Origin: a virus
Length of the DNA stretch: 20,305 nucleotides
Direction: 5' to 3' (one strand)
Virus record (IMG/VR): IMGVR_UViG_3300028103_000382
Span: 1-20,305 of that record
A program made the translations under genes and the position numbers. The notes beneath the pieces were generated by a model. The model was not told where the DNA came from and did not search any database. It worked only from the letters and a program-made list of their open reading frames with translations. Position 1 is the first letter of the stretch. Every line of letters begins with the position of its first letter. This document shows, piece by piece, positions 1-6,233 of the stretch.

Positions 1-562
1 TGCTACCTGGAACGGTAATGCCAACATCGTTAACTTGATTAACAAATGCCTGAGCAGATGCTGTACTATAACTATCCATAGTTGCAGAACAGGTTACTGA
101 TCCTGCCGGTGCAGCCCAATCTGCTGTAGATCCACGCAGAATTCCGCCTTGTGGGTAGATTTTATTATCGCCGTAATAGGCAGTATTAGTTGTCCAGGTA
201 ATTGGACGAACAGGCTGTTCAAATTGGAATTCGATTCTTACCAGTCCGTCTTCAAGTTTGGCACCTCGGTGTTGCTCCACTGCGCCTGTTCTTTCGATGA
301 ACTTGAACTTGTTGCCTTCTGTGAGATTGCCGTTTTTGACTGATCGCTCGAGGTCGACTTCTTGTCCAGCGTTAAGAACAATGCCACCAGGGACCATATC
401 ATCACCGTCGATATATACGTTAACGACAGCACGGGTCGTATGTAGATTCTTAAGTAGTATTGAATATTCTGATCCAAACGGAACATAAACGGTGTCCTTA
501 AATTCTCTTAGGACTTTGCCTTTAACTTTGATAGCCGCGGCTAATTTTGATTCGTACATCAT
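1..562 (-). CDS. hypothetical phage protein, C-terminus beyond window
   Basis: An open minus-strand frame starts at two consecutive ATGs (562 and 559) and runs off the left edge after 187 codons without a stop. A good Shine-Dalgarno GGAG lies at 569-572, six bases before the first ATG. The N-terminal part (about residues 20-110) is beta-rich, with a GSEYSILLKN...RAVVNVYIDGD...GGIVLNAGQEVDL pattern. From memory this resembles small beta-sandwich proteins of phages, possibly virion-associated. The next part is rich in Tyr, Thr, Gly and Ser. It is served by its own perfect late promoter (640-647), which fits an abundant late, possibly structural product. Function is unknown and the family assignment is an inference. 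Confidence 0.75.
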   Translation of the reverse strand, partial: MMYESKLAAAIKVKGKVLREFKDTVYVPFGSEYSILLKNLHTTRAVVNVYIDGDDMVPGGIVLNAGQEVDLERSVKNGNLTEGNKFKFIERTGAVEQHRGAKLEDGLVRIEFQFEQPVRPITWTTNTAYYGDNKIYPQGGILRGSTADWAAPAGSVTCSATMDSYSTASAQAFVNQVNDVGITVPGS

Positions 563-583
563 TACTTTCTCCTTTTACGGTAC

Positions 584-634
584 ACACTCTAAGTACCTAT
601 CATTTAAAGAGTGTTGGTTGTGGGACCTTCCCAC
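584..634 (-). promoter_or_regulatory. structured 5' leader with two stem-loops
   Basis: Between the late promoter and the gene starting at 562 there are two inverted repeats. One is GTGGGA (620-625) with TCCCAC (629-634), a perfect 6-bp stem with a 3-nt loop. The other is ACACTCT (584-590) with AGAGTGT (608-614), a 7-bp stem with a 17-nt loop. The first stem would sit at the extreme 5' end of the transcript if initiation is about 6 nt after the octamer. A role in mRNA stability is an inference. Confidence 0.45.
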
Positions 635-639
635 GCATC

Positions 640-647
640 TATTTATA
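640..647 (-). promoter_or_regulatory. T4-type late promoter TATAAATA
   Basis: The minus strand reads TATAAATA, an exact match to the T4 late promoter octamer, 78 nt upstream of the gene starting at 562. It overlaps the stop codon of the gene ending at 643, as is common in compact T4-like genomes. The expected start site is near 634. Confidence 0.7.
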
Positions 648-879
648 GATACTGCTCTATAAACGGATCTTCTTCTGGGAAATAATGCACATCGTACATT
701 ATTCCGCCAATGTTGTATTCTGCACACCAGCTATGTTGATTGTTAGTCTCTCTGACCGGTTCTGTCATTTGCAGCATTAACCAAACTCGATCGTGTTCAG
801 CACCTTCTAGCCTACGCTTAGGAGGTCCCATGATCTTGCGAACGAATGCTTCTGCTTCTTCTTTGGTTTTAAACTGCAT
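643..879 (-). CDS. hypothetical phage protein, 78 aa
   Basis: A small soluble protein beginning MQFKTKEEAEAFVRKIM. The open frame extends upstream to 951, but that extension runs through the tRNA at 890-965. I therefore place the start at 879, where AAAGGA sits 5-6 nt before the ATG. The first part looks like a helix that begins with a KTKEEAEAF motif typical of proteins built around an alpha/beta fold. The C-terminal half has HSWCAEYNIGGIMYDVHYFPEED. Its stop TAA lies inside the late promoter of the next gene. No family is recognised. Confidence 0.7.
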   Translation of the reverse strand: MQFKTKEEAEAFVRKIMGPPKRRLEGAEHDRVWLMLQMTEPVRETNNQHSWCAEYNIGGIMYDVHYFPEEDPFIEQYL

Positions 880-889
880 ATAAATCCTT

Positions 890-965
890 TGGTGCGCTAG
901 GTGAGAATCGAACTCACGCTTCTGGAGTTTTAGAGGCTCCTGCCGTTCCACTTGGCTACTAGCGC
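890..965 (-). tRNA. tRNA with anticodon CUA (amber-decoding, suppressor type)
   Basis: A complete 76-nt cloverleaf with encoded CCA (890-892). The acceptor stem GCGCTAG pairs perfectly with CTAGCGC and the discriminator is A. U8 and A9 are present. The D arm has GCC/GGC with GG in the loop. The T arm is GTGAG-TTCGATT-CTCAC. The anticodon stem is GGAG/CTCC plus a C-A mismatch closing a seven-base loop CTCTAAA, which places U33, anticodon CUA (931-933) and A37. A nine-base loop reading centres on the same triplet. The variable loop is short, so Leu, Ser or Tyr type is unlikely. CUA pairs with UAG. The charging amino acid cannot be told; the D arm resembles tRNA-Gln but the A73 discriminator does not. 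Confidence 0.85.
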
Positions 966-985
966 ATAGGGTAATTATGCTACCG

Positions 986-1288
986 TTAAGCAGTTAAGTC
1001 AAGTTTTTCTTCTTCTTTTTGGCTAAGTTTGTTTGGACGAAGAGGCTCAAGCCAAGTGTCCGGGATGTATGCTTTGGGTGTATCGCCTAGCATATTTTGG
1101 AGTCCGTGGTCGGTGCTAATCCACCAATAATGATCTGTAATCTGTGCTTTACATATAATACCACGAAAATCAAATTCTTCACCTTGTTTAAAGTGTCCAA
1201 TATAATTTTCTACCAAAACGGTTTTGCCTATGTTTTGTGGACGAAGGCTCATAATGATTTTGGCAATGTCGCCTTGTTCGCATTTCAT
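986..1288 (-). CDS. conserved hypothetical phage protein, 100 aa
   Basis: A small soluble protein starting MKCEQGDIAKIIMSLRPQN and containing a conserved-looking block TDHYWWISTDHGLQNMLGD followed by AYIPDTWLEPLRP. From memory, a block of this type (DHYWW...PDTWLEPIRP) recurs in small unannotated proteins of tailed phages. The overall pattern (short beta strands, QGD and EFDFRGI turns) suggests a small beta-barrel. The ATG overlaps the stop of the upstream oxygenase gene (ATGA), so translation is probably coupled. The C-terminus is lysine/glutamate rich. Function is unknown. Confidence 0.75.
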   Translation of the reverse strand: MKCEQGDIAKIIMSLRPQNIGKTVLVENYIGHFKQGEEFDFRGIICKAQITDHYWWISTDHGLQNMLGDTPKAYIPDTWLEPLRPNKLSQKEEEKLDLTA

Positions 1289-1914
1289 ATTTTTAACGTG
1301 TTTATAGAACCGCCCAATGTTCCTCTTGGAAATACATTAAAGGCTAAACTATACCTTATTTTGGTTGATTTATTTTCACTTACTGAATGATATAACAAAG
1401 AAGGAAACATAACAAGATCGTTCTTCTTTGGAATAACATCCCAAGTTTGAGCATTAAAAAAATTTAATTTTGTTTGATCAATTTCAACGTCGATCATTTC
1501 AGGCCAAAGATTATAATGACTTTTATCTTTTAAAAAGGTTATTGCACCAGATTCGTCATTAACATCGATATAATAAACTCCACTGATGAGGCTGTTGTTA
1601 TGCCTATGCGATTCTGCCCAGTCATTCAATTGATGTCTATTGATCCAGCTGTTCTGTATTTGAAATTGTAAATTTTTATCGCAACCCAAAACTTCATAAA
1701 GAAAATTATCTACGTGCTGTTGTATTCTTTTCTTTAGCGGAGCAAATTGTTCCTGATCTAAAATATATTTGTTAACGGTGTAATGTCCGTTTTTAGAAGG
1801 CATCTCTTCAAATTCAAGAGTATTAATTAATTCTCTAATATGTTTTTCTAAACTACCCAACGGAGTTCTGTAAAGAGGAACAGGGAACAAGGGTGTAACA
1901 GAATAATCCATCAT
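1285..1914 (-). CDS. putative 2OG-Fe(II) oxygenase, paralogue B (209 aa)
   Basis: Resembles the putative 2OG-Fe(II) oxygenases of the TIGR02466/2OG-FeII_Oxy_5 type: an N-terminal FPVPLYRTPL segment, then SWINRHQ, then SHRHNNSLISGVYYID (about 102-117), GAITFLKD, and DLVMFPSLLYHSVSENKS...RYSLAFNVFPRG at the end. His103/His105 and the distal His176 are candidate iron ligands, and Arg187 is placed to bind 2-oxoglutarate. An H-x-D/E motif is not seen; the residue two after His105 is Asn107. The length equals that of the upstream paralogue, which it overlaps by ATGA. Such enzymes are common accessory genes in aquatic T4-like phages. The substrate is unknown. Confidence 0.75.
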   Translation of the reverse strand: MMDYSVTPLFPVPLYRTPLGSLEKHIRELINTLEFEEMPSKNGHYTVNKYILDQEQFAPLKKRIQQHVDNFLYEVLGCDKNLQFQIQNSWINRHQLNDWAESHRHNNSLISGVYYIDVNDESGAITFLKDKSHYNLWPEMIDVEIDQTKLNFFNAQTWDVIPKKNDLVMFPSLLYHSVSENKSTKIRYSLAFNVFPRGTLGGSINTLKI

Positions 1915-2540
1915 AGTGTAATTTCACTATTTCCGCCTTGCCCAATTATTCCTCGAGGAAAAACATTAAATGCTAGACTATATCTTTCTTCTTTAGATTT
2001 GTTTTGTGCAACATTGTGATTTAATAAAGAAGGAAACATAAGCAATTCGTTTTCTACAGGTTCAATAGAAACAGGAGATTGATAGGTTGTGGTTTTTTCA
2101 AAGTCTATACAAAATGTATCACGCCAAAGATTTGTATGCCCGCGATCTTTATGAAACTCTATATCTCCACAATCCTTAGGAGCCTTCATATACCAAACAC
2201 CACTAATTAATGCATTACTATGCCAATGATTGGGATGATAACCATTAGGGAAAGATTTGTTAATCCAACTAGTTGTAATTTCCCATTTTTGATTCCGGCT
2301 CGCTCCTATTACATCGTGAACAAAATAATCTATATGCTCTTGTATCTGAGATTTTAGTTTGTTTAATTTTGGTAAGTTTAATAAAAATCTATTTGGCGTT
2401 TCCAAGTGTGTAAAACTTTCATCGCCAAAATTACTAAATTCTTGATTAACTAGATATGCATAGGTAATAGGATCAACTGGATCTAACCGAGATTGATAAA
2501 GAGGAATGGGCCAGACATGATGCACACTCCCCCTAATCAT
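1911..2540 (-). CDS. putative 2OG-Fe(II) oxygenase, paralogue A (209 aa)
   Basis: Same architecture and same length as the downstream gene at 1285-1914: VWPIPLYQSRL at the N-terminus, TSWINKSFPNGYHPNHWHSN (91-109), LISGVWYMKAP, GDIEFHKD, and ELLMFPSLLNHNVAQNKS...RYSLAFNVFPRG. Candidate iron ligands are His105/His107 and the distal His175; Arg186 fits the 2-oxoglutarate carboxylate site. As in the neighbour, H-x-N replaces the textbook H-x-D/E. The shared C-terminal block RYSLAFNVFPRG shows a tandem duplication. ATGA-type overlaps with both neighbours put it in one operon with the DUF454 gene. The substrate is not predictable. Confidence 0.78.
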   Translation of the reverse strand: MIRGSVHHVWPIPLYQSRLDPVDPITYAYLVNQEFSNFGDESFTHLETPNRFLLNLPKLNKLKSQIQEHIDYFVHDVIGASRNQKWEITTSWINKSFPNGYHPNHWHSNALISGVWYMKAPKDCGDIEFHKDRGHTNLWRDTFCIDFEKTTTYQSPVSIEPVENELLMFPSLLNHNVAQNKSKEERYSLAFNVFPRGIIGQGGNSEITL

Positions 2541-2947
2541 TTAATCCATCCTATTTTTTTTCCTTCAGCTTTTCTACGATCATGTTCTTCAACGCTGTTA
2601 GGATAACGACAAGCCCAAACAGCCACAAGGGCCATAAAGATAGCAGTTGAGATAATTCCAATTGGTTTAACTCCTCCTGTATACATTAACACAAGACTTA
2701 GACTCATCATAAAAAACATTAGATAACGCATCTTCTGTGGGAACACACGTTTCTCGTTCCAATTAGTAAGGAACGGTCCAAAGATCTTATGATTGTAGAT
2801 CCACTTGTGCATACGTTCGCTGCCCTTGCTAAAACAATAGGCAGAAAATACTACAAAGGGACTATAAGGAATACCGGGAGTAACAACTCCGATATAGGCC
2901 ATCCCCAATGATAAAAACCCTAATACATTCCAAAAAAACTTTTTCAT
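2537..2947 (-). CDS. DUF454 (YbaN-like) inner-membrane protein
   Basis: A 136-aa membrane protein matching the DUF454/YbaN pattern: N-terminal hydrophobic helix with SLGMAYIGVVTPGIPYSPFVVFSAYCFSKGSERMHKWIYNHKIFGPFLTNW split across residues 12-63, then RVFPQKMRY and two further hydrophobic segments (about 73-90 and 93-112). The family is widespread in proteobacteria and has no established biochemical role. Its presence in a phage suggests acquisition from a host. It begins 2 nt after the stop of the PAAR gene (TAA, then TATG) and overlaps the following oxygenase gene by 4 nt. Confidence 0.8.
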   Translation of the reverse strand: MKKFFWNVLGFLSLGMAYIGVVTPGIPYSPFVVFSAYCFSKGSERMHKWIYNHKIFGPFLTNWNEKRVFPQKMRYLMFFMMSLSLVLMYTGGVKPIGIISTAIFMALVAVWACRYPNSVEEHDRRKAEGKKIGWIK

Positions 2948-2948
2948 A

Positions 2949-3212
2949 TTAACCTGCTTTCACATCTCCGCTACCGCTAGCAGCATGACCGCATGTGGCG
3001 GTATCGCCTGCTCTGCAAATTGCAATGCCGTTTGCTTTTACCGTTCCCGAAGAACCCGACATAACTGGACTAGAGTGAGGTGATCGTCCGTGTCCAGATA
3101 CCGCAGCACCTTTAACCGCAACAGGAGATCCGTTTACCTTAACCGTAGGTGCAAGGTTTCCTACAATAGTTCCTCCGGCTGCATCAACTCCTACTCTAGA
3201 TATCCCTGGCAT
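2949..3212 (-). CDS. PAAR-motif spike-tip protein (87 aa)
   Basis: A glycine/alanine-rich repeat protein with the PAAR layout: MPGISRVGVDAAGGTI, then VKVNGSPVAVKGAAVSGHG, SPHSSP, GTVKANGIAICRAGDTATCGHAASGSGDV. His41, His46, Cys74 and His76 could form the zinc site at the tip of the cone. In T4 the equivalent protein (gp5.4) caps the central spike of the baseplate. An upstream extension of the frame to 3317 overlaps the preceding gene; the ATG at 3212 has GGAG seven bases before it and starts one base after the previous stop, so it is preferred. Confidence 0.85.
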   Translation of the reverse strand: MPGISRVGVDAAGGTIVGNLAPTVKVNGSPVAVKGAAVSGHGRSPHSSPVMSGSSGTVKANGIAICRAGDTATCGHAASGSGDVKAG

Positions 3213-3213
3213 A

Positions 3214-3510
3214 TTAAACTCCAGCCAATGCAATCCCCGTAGTACTTTGTAGATACTGGTTTGCAAAATCTTTTTCTGTAGGCACAAGAGCCATAATAGT
3301 TGCAGAATTAAAAACAATTTCTTTATCTGGGTGTACCGTAAAAATATAAGGCATCATTCCAATACCTTTTTGCGAAACACTCAAGACCATAGGTCTTTTA
3401 ACCTTATGTCCATTTGGAGTACCTTCAACATATGTTGCTAAAAGCTCTTCACCTGTTGACATTTTAATTGTTACAACTTCACCTTCTGATACACCTTTAT
3501 CAATTAACAT
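3214..3510 (-). CDS. conserved phage protein, Sm-like fold suspected (98 aa)
   Basis: A small beta-rich protein: MLIDKGVSEGEVVTIKMSTGEELLATYVEG, KVKRPMVLSVSQKGIGMMPYIFTV, then EKDFANQYLQSTTGIALAGV. The E-V-V-T-I-K...T-G-E-E-L-L-A strand pattern followed by K-R-P-M-V-L resembles the Sm/Lsm-like strand order, and I recall similar unannotated proteins in marine T4-like phages; this is from memory only. It overlaps the glutaredoxin gene by 11 nt. Its stop is followed one base later by the PAAR start, so the three are co-translated. A virion-assembly or RNA-binding role would be speculation. Confidence 0.75.
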   Translation of the reverse strand: MLIDKGVSEGEVVTIKMSTGEELLATYVEGTPNGHKVKRPMVLSVSQKGIGMMPYIFTVHPDKEIVFNSATIMALVPTEKDFANQYLQSTTGIALAGV

Positions 3511-3730
3511 TTTCTAACCTTTTCTTTAATTCTTGGAAACCACCAACTAATTCTTCATCTAAAAAGATTTGAGGAACGGTTCGAGCTGTGGGTACAGCTT
3601 CTAACAAGTCTTCCCTTGTATAACCATCTCCAATTTTTCTTTCTTCAAACTGAATTCCTTTTTGTGTTAACAATGCCTTTGCTTGATCACAATAAGGGCA
3701 ATGATATTTGCTCCATACTACCGCTTTCAT
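3500..3730 (-). CDS. glutaredoxin
   Basis: A 76-aa glutaredoxin with the full dithiol active site CPYC (Cys11, Cys14), the cis-proline TVP motif (51-53) and the GG pair (63-64) of the glutathione-binding fold. Its length is typical of small phage and bacterial glutaredoxins. It sits just downstream of nrdB, so the likely role is to re-reduce the C-terminal cysteines of NrdA during dNTP synthesis, as T4 NrdC does for the T4 reductase. AAGGA lies in good position before the ATG. The stop overlaps the next gene by 11 nt. Confidence 0.92.
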   Translation of the reverse strand: MKAVVWSKYHCPYCDQAKALLTQKGIQFEERKIGDGYTREDLLEAVPTARTVPQIFLDEELVGGFQELKKRLENVN

Positions 3731-3743
3731 TTACACTTCCTTT

Positions 3744-3911
3744 TTAATTTGTAAAAACTACACTTCCAGATTTATCAGTTACACGCACTAGCAATGCTCC
3801 TTGTTTTTTCTTATTCATTGCTGCGGCGATAGCTGATTGCTCTGAACCATAGGTCCCAACTGCTTGCCAATTTTCATATGGCGATCTTTTTTTATAAAAA
3901 ACTTTATACAT
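3744..3911 (-). CDS. small hypothetical protein, 55 aa
   Basis: A short complete frame (MYKVFYKKRSPYENWQAVGT at the start, VVFTN at the end) fills the gap between nrdB and glutaredoxin, starting 2 nt after the nrdB stop and ending 13 nt before the glutaredoxin ATG. It is basic (many Lys), with a GSEQSAIAAAMNKKKQGA helix followed by two strands, LLVRVTD and SGSVVF. This composition and its tight fit into the operon argue that it is a real gene. No clear Shine-Dalgarno is seen, so translation is probably coupled to nrdB. Function is unknown. Confidence 0.65.
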   Translation of the reverse strand: MYKVFYKKRSPYENWQAVGTYGSEQSAIAAAMNKKKQGALLVRVTDKSGSVVFTN

Positions 3912-3913
3912 GA

Positions 3914-5014
3914 TTATATAGTCGGTAATTCCGAATAGTCAATTGCATCTGACATAACACCAATTACATAACTTGTTGATTCAGTTTCTTGTAACGCACT
4001 TTGTTTTTTACTTGTGTCGCTATGTTTATTGAACCAAGGAATTGGTGTTGTTTTTGGTGCAGATGCCCAATATTTAATTCCAATTTCTTTTAATGATACA
4101 GAAGCAGTATAATCCACAAAGTCTTTAAGAATGTTTGCGTTCAATCCAATGACAGGGCCTTTCTGAAATAGATAGTCTGCCCATTCTTTTTCTTCTTTAA
4201 TAACATCCTTATAGATCTGTATTACTTCTTCTTGGCAGTCTTGTGCTGCCTTGGCAAATCGAGGGTCTTCCTTGACCACTTGATTGATTAAGAAAGCAGT
4301 CCATCCTTTATGTAGCAATTCATCTTGTAGGATCAAACTGATAATGTTGCCATTACCAATAAAGATTTTATTCTCTACCATTGCTAGACTTGTTGCAAAT
4401 GATACCATAAAGCGGAATGCTTCTAAGGCATAACTTGCGTGTAGTGCTAGGTAGATAGCATTGATGTGTTCAAATTCATCAACATGGAATCCTGCTTCTT
4501 TGTTGCAGTTTAGAACATGCAATTTATCGTAGTAGTTGCCAACACTTGATGCCATGTCTACAATCTCTTTAGTGTCATGGATGGTGTTAAACACTTCCTT
4601 AGGCACGTTGTAGATGTTACGGATGATGTGGCTGTAACTACGGCTGTGAATATTAGTTTCAAAGAATGTCCAGTTGTAGACTAGAGCTTCTAGTTCTGGC
4701 AGGCTTACAACAGGTGTAAAGATTTGGCTAGGACCACGTCCTTGCAAACTATCTAATGCTGTCTGACGTAACAAGTTAGACGTAAAGATATGTTTAACTG
4801 CATCACTTGATTCTTTAAAATCCTGTGCATCTTTGGTTAGACTGATTTCCTCTGGCACCCAAAAGAAGCCACGTGCTGTTTTTTCAAAGTCAGCAATCTT
4901 GTTATACTTAACTTCTTCAAATCGTTGAATTGTAACTGGTCCAGCCGGATCCAAAAACATCTTACGATGTAAGTAGTCTGTCTTTGTGTTTAAATTATAT
5001 TGTTGTTTACTCAT
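3914..5014 (-). CDS. nrdB: ribonucleotide reductase class Ia small subunit (R2)
   Basis: A 366-aa beta subunit that supplies the diiron-tyrosyl radical for reduction of ribonucleotides to deoxyribonucleotides. Ferritin-like ligands are visible: Asp88 in ALDSLQG, Glu119 and His123 in FFETNIHSRSYSHI, Glu198 in ALEAFRF, and Glu232/His235 in QDELLHKGW. Tyr127 is the radical tyrosine. The C-terminal tail ending DYSELPTI is the expected NrdA-binding peptide. Compared with E. coli NrdB as I recall it (ETIH), there is one extra residue between the Glu and His of helix C (ETNIH). The gene starts immediately after iscA. It is separated from nrdA by sod, iscU and iscA. Confidence 0.96.
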   Translation of the reverse strand: MSKQQYNLNTKTDYLHRKMFLDPAGPVTIQRFEEVKYNKIADFEKTARGFFWVPEEISLTKDAQDFKESSDAVKHIFTSNLLRQTALDSLQGRGPSQIFTPVVSLPELEALVYNWTFFETNIHSRSYSHIIRNIYNVPKEVFNTIHDTKEIVDMASSVGNYYDKLHVLNCNKEAGFHVDEFEHINAIYLALHASYALEAFRFMVSFATSLAMVENKIFIGNGNIISLILQDELLHKGWTAFLINQVVKEDPRFAKAAQDCQEEVIQIYKDVIKEEKEWADYLFQKGPVIGLNANILKDFVDYTASVSLKEIGIKYWASAPKTTPIPWFNKHSDTSKKQSALQETESTSYVIGVMSDAIDYSELPTI

Positions 5015-5016
5015 TA

Positions 5017-5343
5017 TTATACTCTAAAACTTTCTCCGCAACCGCAACGGTCACGTTCATTTGGATTGACAAAATCAAACCCTTCATTTAATCCATTTTT
5101 TACCCAGTCTATAGTTAATCCGTCTAGATATACTAACGACTTTGCATCTACTAATATTACAAAATCATCTGTAGCAAAATTTGTAACGCCAACTTCTGCT
5201 TCATACTCGTCTACATATTCTAACACATATGCCAAACCACTGCAACCAGTAGTTTTAACTGCTAGTCGAATTCCCACACCTTTGCCTCTATTCTTAAGCA
5301 GGTGTTTGATTTTAGTTTTGGCTGTGTCGGTTACGGTAATCAT
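5017..5343 (-). CDS. iscA: A-type iron-sulfur carrier, IscA/HesB family
   Basis: A 108-aa protein with the three signature cysteines of A-type carriers: Cys34 in TTGCSGLAY and Cys100/Cys102 in the C-terminal CGCGESF. The domain order (MITVTDTAKTKIKHLL, GIRLAVKTTGCSG, then NEGFDFVNPN) and length match IscA. It accepts Fe-S clusters from IscU and hands them to apo-proteins. It starts inside the last 32 nt of iscU, in another frame, so the two are translationally coupled, and nrdB starts 2 nt after its stop. No iscS, hscA, hscB or fdx is present in the window. Confidence 0.93.
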   Translation of the reverse strand: MITVTDTAKTKIKHLLKNRGKGVGIRLAVKTTGCSGLAYVLEYVDEYEAEVGVTNFATDDFVILVDAKSLVYLDGLTIDWVKNGLNEGFDFVNPNERDRCGCGESFRV

Positions 5344-5701
5344 TTACGGCCGCTTTGATCGCATCTTCTGCAAGTATTGAACAATGAATCTTAACAGGGG
5401 GAAGGGCAAGCTCAGTAGCAATCTCGCTATTTTTAATCTGTTGCGCTTCGTCAAGCGTTCTGCCTTTGAGCCACTCAGTAACGAGCGAACTCGACGCAAT
5501 CGCGCTTCCACAACCATACGTTTTAAATTTGGCATCTTGTATAATTCCTGTGGTTTCGTCTACTTTAATTTGTAGCTTCATTACGTCACCACAAGCAGGT
5601 GCACCGACCATGCCTGTACCTACGCTAGGATCAGCTTTATCAAAGCTACCAACGTTACGTGGATTTTCGTAATGATCAATAACCTTGTCTGAGTAAGCCA
5701 T
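5312..5701 (-). CDS. iscU: Fe-S cluster assembly scaffold IscU
   Basis: A 129-aa complete IscU: Cys37 with Asp39 in GAPACGD, Cys64 in YGCGSAI, and His106/Cys107 in KIHCSILAEDAIKAA. The LPPVK motif recognised by the chaperone HscA is at 100-104. All cluster ligands are present, so the scaffold should be functional and could interact with the host IscS and HscA. It overlaps the sod gene by 26 nt and has its own GGGAG ribosome binding site eight bases before the ATG, inside the end of sod. It resembles bacterial IscU closely and is probably host-derived. Confidence 0.95.
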   Translation of the reverse strand: MAYSDKVIDHYENPRNVGSFDKADPSVGTGMVGAPACGDVMKLQIKVDETTGIIQDAKFKTYGCGSAIASSSLVTEWLKGRTLDEAQQIKNSEIATELALPPVKIHCSILAEDAIKAAVNDYRNRHSQN

Positions 5702-6233
5702 TTATTTTCTCCCAGTTAATGATTTTCCATTGGTTCTCTAAATATTTTTTCTTGTCTGCTTGGTAGTCTAATGCCCACGCATGTTCCCACCAATCGACTA
5801 AAACTAAAATATCTTTTTTTATTTCGTGATTTTTTATTGTTTTAATTTCGCCAGATTTAGTTAAGTATACCCACCCACTGCCTTGAATGCTCATGGCAAT
5901 TTTAAAAAATTCTTCTTTAAATTTATCAAATGTAGAAAAATGCTCTTCAATGAATTCTAAAGATTTTCCTGTAGGTTTATTTGCAGAATTATATTCTTGA
6001 TATTGTTGAAACAAAATGTTATGTAGGAAAACTCCAGCTTCGTTAAAGTCAGGATCACCTTCACCGGCATTATATCTTTCAGCATAAGCCTTGGCTAATT
6101 TACCATAGTGATATTCGATTGTATTTTTTGATATAGCAGGATTTAGTTCATTAGAATCGTAAGGAAGACTTTCAATTTCTAATTTATGAGCTTTACCTTC
6201 TTTGAGTACATTTCGAATAAAACTAAATGTCAT
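5676..6233 (-). CDS. iron/manganese superoxide dismutase
   Basis: A 185-aa SodA/SodB-family enzyme. Metal ligands are His42 (TIEYHYGK), His71 (VFLHNILF), Asp147 and His151 (VDWWEHAW). Tyr50 matches the active-site gate tyrosine. Differences from E. coli FeSOD: Leu46 replaces the gate histidine (His30), Gly67 is at the FeSOD Gln69 site, and His136 falls where MnSOD carries its Gln146. An N-terminal extension of about 15 residues precedes the usual start. The loop before Asp147 is short. It starts within the nrdA stop (ATGA). Metal preference cannot be decided from sequence, so no sodA/sodB symbol is given. Likely role: protecting radical and Fe-S enzymes during infection. Confidence 0.92.
   Translation of the reverse strand: MTFSFIRNVLKEGKAHKLEIESLPYDSNELNPAISKNTIEYHYGKLAKAYAERYNAGEGDPDFNEAGVFLHNILFQQYQEYNSANKPTGKSLEFIEEHFSTFDKFKEEFFKIAMSIQGSGWVYLTKSGEIKTIKNHEIKKDILVLVDWWEHAWALDYQADKKKYLENQWKIINWEKINGLLRQGY

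Noticed and set aside
880-951. N-terminal extension of the 78-aa gene giving a 102-aa frame
   Set aside because: The extension is read from the tRNA and would need translation through it; a good ribosome site precedes the ATG at 879.
3213-3317. N-terminal extension of the PAAR protein
   Set aside because: It is hydrophobic, overlaps the previous gene in another frame, and PAAR proteins begin at the MPGISR start, which has a GGAG.
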